Shown here piece by piece: positions 40,943-49,820 of a stretch of 64,000 nucleotides of DNA. The notes under the pieces were generated by a model, which worked only from the letters and a program-made list of their open reading frames with translations, did no database searches and was not told where the DNA came from. The DNA lies in NCBI GenBank assembly GCA_938017505.1, contig CALIKV010000010.1, positions 1 through 64,000 on the forward strand, in the 5' to 3' direction. The position numbers and the translations under genes are program-made. The DNA comes from an uncultured Sulfolobales archaeon. Lineage in GTDB: Archaea; Thermoproteota; Thermoprotei_A; Sulfolobales; NBVN01. Every line of letters starts with the position of its first letter. The first letter of the stretch is position 1.

Positions 40943-41821
40943 ATGTCAACCAGATGCTTCGAGAATGAGCATGAATACAAGTGCAGAGTATGGCTAAGTG
41001 ACGTGACGTTAGTTTTAGAGAGGCAAGAAATAGTGGGTGAAGTTAAGAAGATCCCGATTCATGATATTAAAGAGTTAGTATGGCGCTCGGAAACCTCGCT
41101 TGAAATTACGACGCTAGACAACGCCTTCTTCGGAATCATCGTCAACGATTTAATCAAGAAGGACGTTGAACTACTCACCTTCCTGCACAAATTTATAAAA
41201 GAGCGGCAAGACCTGATGGGGGTTCTGGAGGAGGCCTTACATAACTATGTCTGTCTGATCTCCCCCGTCTTTAGGATTCTAAGCGTTCTGACAAAGGGTT
41301 ATATTCCTGAGTGGGCTCTTTTGACTGAAACGTCAAGAAGGCTGCAGGATCTCGTAGAGGCCATCGGGTCGTTGACCAGCCTTAGGGACTTCGGCAAGAA
41401 TGTAGCTGGTTACCTGAAAGTGTTGAACAATTCCATGGAGAGGAGGAACGTAACAGCACTAATAAACGTCTCCAGGAACTATGTAAAGTACGTCACAGGC
41501 TACTTTAGCGAAGTGATAATGAAGGTGCCTATACCTATTGACCTAACGTATTTAATAGACCTGACCTTAGTTGCATTTACATATTACTACTCAAGAGAGC
41601 TTAGACTACCCCTCCAAGCAGAGAGGGCCCGTAATGAATTCAAGCACCTGACGAATGAGCTGGTTTTAAAGACGTACATAACTGATAAGGTGTTCATAGA
41701 TAGAGTGATGACGTCGTACGAATTAATACTGGAGTCGTCGAGAAGCCCTGAAGAAATACCGCAGAGACTCTTAGAATCCCTGCATGAGGAGCTATTGAGG
41801 TACGTCACACAGCCTACGTAA
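40943..41821 (+). CDS. PH-like domain protein, third gene of unknown operon
   Basis: 292 residues. The N-terminal 80 residues look like a PH/GRAM-type beta-barrel (YKCRVWLSDVTLVLERQ..., IHDIKELVWRSETSLEITTLDNAFFGIIV) closed by a helix, as if binding a lipid or protein tail. The rest is an all-helical domain. ATG 40943 has GGGAGGAG upstream, within the end of the previous gene, and the gap is one base, so it belongs to the same operon. No function is known. Confidence 0.65.
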   Translation: MSTRCFENEHEYKCRVWLSDVTLVLERQEIVGEVKKIPIHDIKELVWRSETSLEITTLDNAFFGIIVNDLIKKDVELLTFLHKFIKERQDLMGVLEEALHNYVCLISPVFRILSVLTKGYIPEWALLTETSRRLQDLVEAIGSLTSLRDFGKNVAGYLKVLNNSMERRNVTALINVSRNYVKYVTGYFSEVIMKVPIPIDLTYLIDLTLVAFTYYYSRELRLPLQAERARNEFKHLTNELVLKTYITDKVFIDRVMTSYELILESSRSPEEIPQRLLESLHEELLRYVTQPT

Positions 41822-41829
41822 TGCGCTAT

Positions 41830-42504
41830 TTACAAGTATAAGCACTCACTTAACAGGTCTTTTAATTCATACAAAGTATTGACTACTATGTATCGACCTT
41901 TCGTAGGGAGTTTAGTTTCATCGTACTTAAGGAGCACCGGATACCCAACCAGGTCCATGGCCTCGAAATCCCATTCAGTGTCACCGACGTACATGAATTT
42001 CTCGAGGGGGACGCCAAGGAGTCTTGAGAGATCCCTTAGGACGCCTCCCTTTCTAAGCGGATTAACTACCTCCACCCCCCGCGGAATTAAGTATCCGTCC
42101 TTGTTAAAAAGGAGTTTATTAGCAAGAACTATATCTATACCTAGTTCATTACCAACCATCTCAGCCAGTATGTCTATCCCGCCACTTACGATAGTTGTTA
42201 TCACGCCCGCGGTTCTCAGGAGATTCAGTAGGTCTCCCGCACCATCCATCAACTCATGCCTACTGAAAGCTTTAACCACGTCGCGTTTACTAGGAGGGGC
42301 GCCTAGGGCCTTAACTATTGCTTCGAGATCTCTCCTCATCCACTCCTCGTAAGATATCTCCCCCTTTAAGAATCTCTCAGTGTCGCGGCTTTCATCAATT
42401 AATTTCACAGACCCGAAGTACTCGTGCAGAGCCCTCCAAGACGATCTCCACTTGATCAAGACGCCGTCCATATCGAAAGCGGCGACTTTTATTTCGCAAC
42501 CCAT
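41830..42504 (-). CDS. HAD-family phosphatase, SerB-like
   Basis: A 224-residue HAD hydrolase: motif I FDMDGVL near 10-16 (nucleophile Asp), motif II TTIVSGG near 103-109, a Lys in the KGG region and motif IV GDTEWDFEAMD. The helical cap resembles phosphoserine phosphatase, but substrates of this archaeal group vary. It is 26 bases downstream of iorB on the same strand, so it may be expressed with amino-acid catabolism genes. Confidence 0.82.
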   Translation of the reverse strand: MGCEIKVAAFDMDGVLIKWRSSWRALHEYFGSVKLIDESRDTERFLKGEISYEEWMRRDLEAIVKALGAPPSKRDVVKAFSRHELMDGAGDLLNLLRTAGVITTIVSGGIDILAEMVGNELGIDIVLANKLLFNKDGYLIPRGVEVVNPLRKGGVLRDLSRLLGVPLEKFMYVGDTEWDFEAMDLVGYPVLLKYDETKLPTKGRYIVVNTLYELKDLLSECLYL

Positions 42505-42530
42505 TCTTTAAACCCTCTCAACGTATTGTT

Positions 42531-43148
42531 TTAACTCAAAGCCTTCACGTAATTAACGCCTTCATTGTACGCAAGCAGGGAGGATTTCACCGCCTTACTG
42601 CTGAGTGAGTACGCGATAGCCTCCGCTACGACCTCGTCTTTGAAGAGTTTTGAGACATTATTTAAAGCCCCCAGTAGGACCATGTTGGCTGCTCTAGAAG
42701 CGCCGAGTCTTAAGGCTATTTCTTTAGCCGGAACTAGGAGGAGTCTATCAGAACCAACAGCCTCCCTAATTCGCTTAAGCAACTCTTCTCTAACGCCAGG
42801 ACCACTCCCAGCGACGGTCATTGATGTAGGTGGCTTTATCTCTTTATCAAGTATTAATAGTCCCTCACCACTCAGGTATTTTAACGACCTCGCGCACTCG
42901 ATAATCTCCATACATACCATATAATGTGCTTCTCCGACGTCGAAGAGGGGTGAGTAAACCTCCTCGGTAACGCCTATCCTCACGTAACTCACAACACTGC
43001 CGAACCTTTGAGCCATGCCGAGCGTCTCACCAGTCCTTACTGAATACCCTGAGAGGGCGGAAGCCGTGGCTAGAACCCTTGATAGGGTTAAACCTCCCTG
43101 GCCACCAACAGAAGACACAAGGATGTTCACAATCCGGGCTCTACTCAA
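42531..43148 (-). CDS. iorB: Indolepyruvate ferredoxin oxidoreductase beta subunit
   Basis: 205-residue gamma-type subunit of the 2-oxoacid oxidoreductase family: N-terminal VSSVGGQGGLTLSRVLATASALSGY (about 11-35) and RFGSVVSYVRIG. With IorA it decarboxylates aryl pyruvates (from Trp, Phe, Tyr) to aryl-acetyl-CoA and reduced ferredoxin. The start overlaps the iorA stop by four bases. Confidence 0.93.
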   Translation of the reverse strand: MSRARIVNILVSSVGGQGGLTLSRVLATASALSGYSVRTGETLGMAQRFGSVVSYVRIGVTEEVYSPLFDVGEAHYMVCMEIIECARSLKYLSGEGLLILDKEIKPPTSMTVAGSGPGVREELLKRIREAVGSDRLLLVPAKEIALRLGASRAANMVLLGALNNVSKLFKDEVVAEAIAYSLSSKAVKSSLLAYNEGVNYVKALS

Positions 43149-45022
43149 CCCCGCGACACCTCAACAATAGCTTTATAGGGGCAATATCTAGCGCAGAGAC
43201 CACATCCAACGCAGTCTTCCGAGAATATGCCGACTTTACCGTCATCCCCTATATAAAGGGCGGGACATCCTGTAACCCTCACACACGCTAGACACTTAAC
43301 ACACCTATCACTCAACACCTCGTACCTCTTCTTCACCCCTTCCCTGCGTGTTTTAAGAATCGCGCAGGGCGCCCTAGCCACTAGCACATTAACACCTGGT
43401 TTCCTCAGGAGCTCACTCACTTTCTCCGTCATCTCATCAACGTCGAAGGGATCTACAATCGCTATATTATCAACGCCTATGGATTTAATTATCTCCGCGA
43501 GCTCCACGGATTTCGCGTACCTACCTGATTCAGTGATGCCCCACGCCGGTGTTGACTGATGACCGGTCATAGCGACCACAGAATTATCAAGCACTACGAC
43601 AAGGAGGTTCACCCTCTTATTAACCGCCTCGATCAACGGCTGCAGTCCGGCGTGGAAGAACGTAGAATCGCCTATCGTAGCTATTACTGGTTTATCATAC
43701 CCGCTTACCTTAAGACCCATGGCCATCGAGACGCTCGCGCCCATGCTGTGTTCAGTCCATATAGCGTTAAGCGGCGGGTTAACGCTCAATGCATAACACC
43801 CGATATCGCCGAATATGGGCATGTCCTCACGTCTATAGCCGGCCTTAACTATACCGAACAATATGGCGATATACGAGTTCCTGTGAGGGCAGCCGGGACA
43901 TAATGGCGGTGGACGGGCGGGAACTTCCAGGCTCCCCACCGAGGGCTGAGTCTCACGTACTTCCAATCCTAGCAACTTCGCTAGAGCTCTGGACACGGCA
44001 CGTGTGCTGAGCTCACCCTCTAACGGCAAATGTCCGTCTCCCTTACCATACACCTTAGCTTTAATTCCTTCATCGTGAAGCACCGCCTTCACACACTCCT
44101 CTAGATAGGGATCGAGCTCCTCAACCACCAGGACCTCCTCGCAATCGAATAGCGTGCCTATCAAGAAGTTCCTGGGGATGGGGTGGAGCAAACCCATTTT
44201 CACGACCCTAGCGTTACTGCCGTCAGGACTGTACCTGCTCAGAGCCTCCTTGACGTAATTATAGCTCACACCTTCAGTGACTATGCATTTATTGCCCTCG
44301 CCCACGACCGTGTTGAGCCCGTATCGCTCAGCAGCACTCTCGACCAACTTAAGCTGATTGTTAAGCCACCTATGCCTCTCTAGATTCCAGGCCATACCAG
44401 CCCTAACGTATCTGGGCTGGTCTCTATGGAATTCGTGAAACTTCCTAGGGGTTTGCATGTCCCCTGTAAGCACCTCGCCCACCGCGTGATTCACCCTCGT
44501 CGTCGTTCTAAGTATAATTGGTAATTGTAACTCCTCACTTAACAATTGTGAAATCACTGTTAGATCCTTTGCTTCCTGAGGCGTTGATGGGGATATCATG
44601 GGTAATTTAGATAGCTTAGCGTACCACCTACTATCCTGCTCGGTCTGTGTGGTTATTGGACCTGGGTCATCAGCGACTAGGACTGTCAAGCCACCGTTAA
44701 CCCCTGAGTAAGCTGCTGATAAGATAGGGTCTGAAGCTACGTTCAAGCCAGGGCCTTTCATAGTAACCAATGACCTGGCGCCGCCTAAAGACGCTCCTAA
44801 CGCCACCTCAAACGCCACTCTCTCGTTAACAGCCCACTCAGCATACATATCAAGATCGTCGCCGTACTCATGGAGGGTCATTAAAACCTCGCTGGACGGC
44901 GTGCCTGGATAACCAGTCACTACGTAAACCCCTGACTCAACAACCCCCCTAGCTATTGCCTCATTACCCATTAAAGCGACTCTCACACCGGCCGGTAGTT
45001 TCAGCGGGTTATAATGACTCAT
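43145..45022 (-). CDS. iorA: Indolepyruvate ferredoxin oxidoreductase alpha subunit
   Basis: 625-residue catalytic subunit. It has an N-terminal pyrimidine-binding domain (GNEAIARGVVESGVYVVTGYPGTPSSEV, 14-41), a TPP-binding domain with GDIGCYALSVNPP and GDSTFFHAGLQPLIEAVN, and a C-terminal 2x[4Fe-4S] ferredoxin module (CVKCLACVRVTGCP and CVGCGLCARYCP). Length is typical for IorA. It overlaps the upstream ACD alpha gene by 14 bases and iorB by four, so the CoA ester formed can be handed to ACD. Confidence 0.95.
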   Translation of the reverse strand: MSHYNPLKLPAGVRVALMGNEAIARGVVESGVYVVTGYPGTPSSEVLMTLHEYGDDLDMYAEWAVNERVAFEVALGASLGGARSLVTMKGPGLNVASDPILSAAYSGVNGGLTVLVADDPGPITTQTEQDSRWYAKLSKLPMISPSTPQEAKDLTVISQLLSEELQLPIILRTTTRVNHAVGEVLTGDMQTPRKFHEFHRDQPRYVRAGMAWNLERHRWLNNQLKLVESAAERYGLNTVVGEGNKCIVTEGVSYNYVKEALSRYSPDGSNARVVKMGLLHPIPRNFLIGTLFDCEEVLVVEELDPYLEECVKAVLHDEGIKAKVYGKGDGHLPLEGELSTRAVSRALAKLLGLEVRETQPSVGSLEVPARPPPLCPGCPHRNSYIAILFGIVKAGYRREDMPIFGDIGCYALSVNPPLNAIWTEHSMGASVSMAMGLKVSGYDKPVIATIGDSTFFHAGLQPLIEAVNKRVNLLVVVLDNSVVAMTGHQSTPAWGITESGRYAKSVELAEIIKSIGVDNIAIVDPFDVDEMTEKVSELLRKPGVNVLVARAPCAILKTRREGVKKRYEVLSDRCVKCLACVRVTGCPALYIGDDGKVGIFSEDCVGCGLCARYCPYKAIVEVSRG

Positions 45023-46376
45023 GCGACTCCCTCCTCAAGCTGAACCCCCTAATAAACGACAAAGCCTTGCCTAAAAACCATGACGATGAGCTTACAGGCA
45101 GATCTCTCGAGACCTTAGTAATTATATCGACAGCGCCTTCGCCAGCGAAGTAGCCTATCACAGGTAAACTGAATTCTTTTGATCGACTCCCAACGACCCT
45201 GGCTATCTTCTCAGGAGGTTCCGCTGCCGTGGGGACGTAAGCTAATACAGCCACGTCATAGTATTTCCTCAACGTATCAAGCGTTAGCAAGGTCGTTAAG
45301 TCCTCTATGTTGGAATCACCTCCCAAGTCTATCGGGTTAGACAACGAGACCTTTGGATCAAGATCGCGCGAGGAATTGATCAACTCGTAAGGCGGTTTAG
45401 GTAACTTAAGTCCATGCAATTCGAGGCTGGAGGCCGTTAACACTCCAAGACCACCTGAGTTCGTCACTATCAACACTCTAGATGGGATCAATCGCTTTAG
45501 ACGTCTTGAAAGCTCACACACCTCCACAGCCTCAAGGATGTCGGTCGCGAGGTACCCGCCAACCTTGGAGACGGCTGTCTTAAACACCTCGAAGTTGGGT
45601 GCTAATCCACCAGTATGCGATCTAACAGCTTCAGAACTACACTCGCCTACCCCTCCCTTCAAGACGCATAAAGGCTTACCAGCCTTCAACAACTTAAGAG
45701 AGTTCCTGACGAACTCCCTACCATTACGTAGCCATTCAAGGTAGAGCACAACGGCGCTCGTTCCGTAGTCCTCGCTCCCGTACTCCAGGGCCTCCTCAAC
45801 AGATATATCGAGACAGTTACCCAGGCTTATGAAGAACGAGACTCCTGAAGAGTATTTCCTCAACTCACTGATCACGACTCCACCTACAGCACCGCTCTGT
45901 GCTATAACACCGATACTCCCTTCAGTGGGAATGACTTCTATACTTGCATGTAAAGAATGCTTGCTGAGGGTAATCCCTGCCGAGTTGGGTCCTATGACCC
46001 GGACGTCCGCGTTCTTAACTATGTCCTCGAGCGACGCCTGGAGATCAAGCCTACCGACCTCGCCGAATCCCGATGACATGACGACAGCTAGTTTAACCTT
46101 AAGCTCCGCAGCCTCTCTAATAACGTCAACAGCAGCGTTCGCGGGCACTGCGATGACCACTACATCAGGCTTTTCAGGAAGTTCCCTTAAACGCTGGTAA
46201 GACTTGAAACCCAGAACCTCACTATATTTGGGGTTAACCACATAGACCCTCCCACGGAAGTTAAACCTAATTATATTATCAAGCACAGTGTTTCCTACCT
46301 TACCCCTAACAGGAGACCCACCGACCACCGCCACTGAGTTCAGTTCCTCTAATAAATCCTGCAGGGAAGGCTTCAT
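45009..46376 (-). CDS. acdA: Acyl-CoA synthetase (ADP-forming) alpha subunit
   Basis: 455 residues: CoA-binding domain (VAVVGGSPVRGKVGNT..., VYVVNPKY) and two succinyl-CoA-ligase-like domains with IGPNSAGI, AQSGAVGG and the phosphorylated His in VRSHTGGLAPN. With a beta subunit it turns acyl-CoA, ADP and phosphate into acid and ATP. No ATP-grasp beta gene is in the window. Being first in the operon with iorAB points to aryl-acetyl-CoA esters (ACS II type). ATG 46376 is chosen because GGAGG lies ten bases upstream; GTG 46385 is too close to it. Confidence 0.9.
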   Translation of the reverse strand: MKPSLQDLLEELNSVAVVGGSPVRGKVGNTVLDNIIRFNFRGRVYVVNPKYSEVLGFKSYQRLRELPEKPDVVVIAVPANAAVDVIREAAELKVKLAVVMSSGFGEVGRLDLQASLEDIVKNADVRVIGPNSAGITLSKHSLHASIEVIPTEGSIGVIAQSGAVGGVVISELRKYSSGVSFFISLGNCLDISVEEALEYGSEDYGTSAVVLYLEWLRNGREFVRNSLKLLKAGKPLCVLKGGVGECSSEAVRSHTGGLAPNFEVFKTAVSKVGGYLATDILEAVEVCELSRRLKRLIPSRVLIVTNSGGLGVLTASSLELHGLKLPKPPYELINSSRDLDPKVSLSNPIDLGGDSNIEDLTTLLTLDTLRKYYDVAVLAYVPTAAEPPEKIARVVGSRSKEFSLPVIGYFAGEGAVDIITKVSRDLPVSSSSWFLGKALSFIRGFSLRRESHESL

Positions 46377-46453
46377 GGCATACACGCCTCCTACGTTATA
46401 AAGTCTTAAAGGAATTTAAGGCCGTCTCCACGTTGTTCTTGGATGATGCGGTG

Positions 46454-47071
46454 ATGCTAAGATTTCTAATCCCTAGTTGGGAGGAGATACACGAATCAGT
46501 GTTAAGGTTGGTTAATGAGATTCTTGTCAATGGATATAGAATAGATCTTATCGTAGGGATCTTAAGAGGGGGATATATAGTGGCAAGGATATTATGCGAC
46601 CTGCTTAAAGCCAACGACATAGGTGTTGTGGAGGTTAAGTTCTATAGGGGCGTTGAAGAGAGAGCGGAGAGACCGATAATCACGCAACCACTCACAGCTG
46701 ACGTTAGAGGGAAGAACATCCTCATAGTGGATGACGTAGTCGACTCAGGCAGGACTTTAGAGATAGTCACGGAGCAAGTCAGGTTGAGGGGGGCGAAGAA
46801 CGTTAAGTCGGCTGTTCTCTATTACAAACCGAGGTCGATAATCAAACCAGACTACTTCGTGCATGAGACTGTTGAATGGATCGTTTTCCCTTGGGAGTGG
46901 GGTGAATTCATTAGAGATATTATGGCTCGCGAACGTATTGACGACCGCGAGAAGTTGTTCCAAAGACTTAAAGAACTCAACTTTCCTCTCCCAGATAGCT
47001 TCCTAAGAGAATTAATTATTCATGTAAGTAGAACTCAAGGATCTTTGAACCAAGCGCCTAAAACACTGTGA
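46454..47071 (+). CDS. Phosphoribosyltransferase (Gpt/HPRT-like)
   Basis: About 205 residues with the type I PRTase fold: LIVGILRGGYIVARILCDLL near 33-52 and the PRPP loop ILIVDDVVDSGRTLE near 94-108, followed by the base-binding WIVFPWEW. Archaeal relatives act as xanthine/guanine or hypoxanthine phosphoribosyltransferases. ATG 46454 is chosen; TTG 46433 is in frame upstream. A TATA element GTTATAAAG lies at 46395-46403. Its 3' end overlaps glmS convergently by 14 bases. Confidence 0.82.
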   Translation: MLRFLIPSWEEIHESVLRLVNEILVNGYRIDLIVGILRGGYIVARILCDLLKANDIGVVEVKFYRGVEERAERPIITQPLTADVRGKNILIVDDVVDSGRTLEIVTEQVRLRGAKNVKSAVLYYKPRSIIKPDYFVHETVEWIVFPWEWGEFIRDIMARERIDDREKLFQRLKELNFPLPDSFLRELIIHVSRTQGSLNQAPKTL

Positions 47072-48917
47072 CCGTCTTGGCCAGATTCCTAGGCCTATCA
47101 GGGTCTAACCCTTTTCTCACCGCAGTGTAGTAGGCAAGTATCTGGAGCGGTATTACATATGTTATTACCGAGGCTATCTCATGTAGTACTGGCATTTCAA
47201 ACTGAAAATCCGCCAGTGACGATATCTCCTCAGCGTTTTTAGGTGACACAACGATTATCCGCGCCCCCCTAGCTCTCATCTCCTCCATATTGCTCTTTAT
47301 AAGATCCTCGTCATCACTGCCCACCACGACGAATAAGACGGGGAAGCCTTCTTCAACTAGGGCTATGGGGCCGTGCTTTGATTCACCAGCAGGGTAGGCT
47401 TCAGCGTGTACGTACGCTATCTCTTTTAATTTAAGAGCCCCCTCCATGGCTATCGGCAATCCTAACCCCCTCCCCAGGTAATACGCGCTACTCTTTGTAC
47501 ACATCGCGTCAGCCAACCAGCTTGCATGACGCTCAACGCTAGATATTATTGCTGAAGCAACCCCCGGGATCTCCTCCAAGGCCTTGTAAACGGGCGAGGT
47601 GTTTGACTGTTTTAAGACCCCCCTGAGTTCACCTGTTCTTACGGCGAGGTAGGAGAGCAACGCCACCTGAGAAGTGAATGTCTTTGTTGCGGCAACCCCT
47701 ATCTCAGGACCTGCCCTGATGTAAGCTGTTAGGTCGACCTCCCTAGCTATGGTCGACTCGATCACGTTAGTTACTGCCGCTGTTAACGCCCCCCTCACTC
47801 TGGCTTCCTTAATACCCTTTAGAGTGTCTATGGTCTCGCCTGACTGACTAACCCCTATCACGACATCACCGCTCCTTAACGTTTTAAGGTACCAGGAACT
47901 CTCGGACGATATGAGCGCCTCAGCCCATAGACCGGCGTACTTCCTCAGTAATAGGGCTGAGGTCAAGGCAGCGTGGTAGGAAGTCCCGGCACCGAGCAGC
48001 AGAACCCTCTCAGACTTAGCGAGCAGTCTCGCCAGGCTCTCCACGGACTCCCTGGCTGCAGCAAGCGTTGAGGCCAAAGCGTAGGGTTGCTCGTGAATCT
48101 CCTTGATCATGAAGTGGCTGTAGCCCTCCTTAGTAGCCATTTCAGGGGACCACTCGACGGTTCTAAGCCTCGAGCTAACATCAACTGGTCTCCACGTAAT
48201 GGTGTCACCATCGCGAGTCATTTCCTCTACGAGGAGGTCGTTAAGGGTTACGTAGCCAGCCTCACCATCTCGTAATACTATGACCTTTCTAGCGTAGTTG
48301 ATGAAAGCGACTACATCACTAGCTATGAATCTCCCTTGAGCGCCTATCCCAATGACGAGAGGCGACGTGTTTCTAGCAAAGAATAACCTATTAGGTTCGT
48401 CCACGTCTATAGCTACGATAGCGTAGGCCCCCCTCAACGCCTCCACAGTCTTTTTGAAGGCGTCGTATGGGCTATATCCCCTCGCCTTAAAGAGTTCAAT
48501 TAAGTGCGGTACTACCTCAGTGTCAGTCTCTGAACGGATTTCATGTCCCTGAGCAACTAGAAGCTCTTTAAGCTCCCTATGATTCTCAATGATTCCGTTA
48601 TGCACGACCGCGACGCGACCACCACAATCCGTGTGGGGATGCGCGTTCCTATCATCAGGCCCCCCGTGAGTAGCCCACCTAGTATGCCCGATCCCTGTGG
48701 AGCCTGTAAATGAATCGAATCCGAGTCTCTGAGCAACGGCGTCTATCATGCCTTTAGACTTCCTGACCTCGAGAACGCCCCCGCGAGTTATTACGGCGAA
48801 GCCGACGGAGTCATAGCCCCTGTACTCAAGCCTCTTCAAAGCTTCTTTAATGAGCCCTCCTAAGGGTTTAGCCAAGGAGTCTTCGTTAGCTGTGATCCCT
48901 ATTATCCCGCAAACCAC
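47058..48917 (-). CDS. glmS: Glutamine-fructose-6-phosphate aminotransferase
   Basis: Makes glucosamine 6-phosphate from fructose 6-phosphate and glutamine. The N-terminal Ntn glutaminase domain (1-about 240; VCGIIGI, GHTRWATHG, GIIENH, SETDTEV) and two SIS domains (from about 270; LLGAGTSYHAAL, SQSGETIDT, AMEGALKLKEIAY) are complete, 619 residues. The C-terminus ends in LAKTVTVF, typical. Oddly, GTG 48917 is followed by GTT and then TGC, so the catalytic Cys is residue 3 rather than directly after Met. Either the Val is also removed, or initiation is unusual. Confidence 0.94.
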   Translation of the reverse strand: MVCGIIGITANEDSLAKPLGGLIKEALKRLEYRGYDSVGFAVITRGGVLEVRKSKGMIDAVAQRLGFDSFTGSTGIGHTRWATHGGPDDRNAHPHTDCGGRVAVVHNGIIENHRELKELLVAQGHEIRSETDTEVVPHLIELFKARGYSPYDAFKKTVEALRGAYAIVAIDVDEPNRLFFARNTSPLVIGIGAQGRFIASDVVAFINYARKVIVLRDGEAGYVTLNDLLVEEMTRDGDTITWRPVDVSSRLRTVEWSPEMATKEGYSHFMIKEIHEQPYALASTLAAARESVESLARLLAKSERVLLLGAGTSYHAALTSALLLRKYAGLWAEALISSESSWYLKTLRSGDVVIGVSQSGETIDTLKGIKEARVRGALTAAVTNVIESTIAREVDLTAYIRAGPEIGVAATKTFTSQVALLSYLAVRTGELRGVLKQSNTSPVYKALEEIPGVASAIISSVERHASWLADAMCTKSSAYYLGRGLGLPIAMEGALKLKEIAYVHAEAYPAGESKHGPIALVEEGFPVLFVVVGSDDEDLIKSNMEEMRARGARIIVVSPKNAEEISSLADFQFEMPVLHEIASVITYVIPLQILAYYTAVRKGLDPDRPRNLAKTVTVF

Positions 48918-48971
48918 TCTATAACAGCCTCACACTTATTTCCCTGATTAAGGCTAATATTAATAACGTTG

Positions 48972-49820
48972 ATGAGGTGGTGTTGTATTAGATTGCTACT
49001 GGTTAACGATGACGGCTTCGTCACGAAGGCACTGCCGCTCACATACAACTCACTCGCTTCTTTCGGCGAGGTAGTTGCTGTAGTGCCTGAGATGCCTAAG
49101 TCAGGTGGGGCGCACTCCCTCACCCTCCACAAACCACTCTTCCTGAGAGAACTACTGATATACGACATTAAGGTCTACGTGATAAACGGCACGCCCGTGG
49201 ACGCTGTCCACGCCGCACTTCAAATACTAGATTACAAACCCACGCTAGTTATTTCAGGCGTTAACGTCGGTGAGAACACGTCGGCTCAGAACGTTCTCTA
49301 CTCAGGCACTATTGGCGCAGCCCTAGAGGCAGGTTTACTAGGCTACCCCGCAGTTGCTTTCTCGGCGGACGTGGAGAGCGACGAAGACTTCACAAATCCA
49401 GAGTATTCATTCAAGGTCAGGAAGGTTATAGAGGCTGTAATGGAGTTTATAAGGGCTGGCGGTTGGTTTACCGGCATCGACGCTCTTTCCATCAACATGC
49501 CTAAATCAGGTTTTAAAGGAGCTGTGATGCCGAGGACCCAGAGATTAAGATTTAAACAGAGGTTTGAGAGTAGAGTGGATCCTAGGGGGAGGAGGTATTA
49601 TTGGCTTGTCGGGGACAGGCTTGTTGAGGAAGGCACTGATTCATATTACCTTAGTGAAGGATATATCGTCGTAACTCCTTTGAGGGTTGATCTAACCCAT
49701 CCAGCGTTAAGCGAGTGTAATGAGTTAGACCCACGCCTGGGCAAGTTAGTCGACCACCTACACACGGTGGCAAGACACTTAACCCACGTGTTGCTGATTA
49801 ATGGGGGTCGCCGAAAATGA
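48972..49820 (+). CDS. surE: 5'/3'-nucleotidase SurE
   Basis: Metal-dependent nucleoside monophosphatase. Motifs are LLLVNDDGF near the N-terminus (Asp-Asp metal site) and VISGVNVGENTSAQNVLYSGTIGAALEAGL near 91-120. Length about 282 is normal. The start is unsure. I keep the only ATG (48972), but GAGGTGGTG lies at 48974-48982, so TTG 48993 or ATT 48987 (giving MRLLLVNDDG, closer to other SurE proteins) may be used. Its stop overlaps moeA by ATGA. Confidence 0.92.
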   Translation: MRWCCIRLLLVNDDGFVTKALPLTYNSLASFGEVVAVVPEMPKSGGAHSLTLHKPLFLRELLIYDIKVYVINGTPVDAVHAALQILDYKPTLVISGVNVGENTSAQNVLYSGTIGAALEAGLLGYPAVAFSADVESDEDFTNPEYSFKVRKVIEAVMEFIRAGGWFTGIDALSINMPKSGFKGAVMPRTQRLRFKQRFESRVDPRGRRYYWLVGDRLVEEGTDSYYLSEGYIVVTPLRVDLTHPALSECNELDPRLGKLVDHLHTVARHLTHVLLINGGRRK

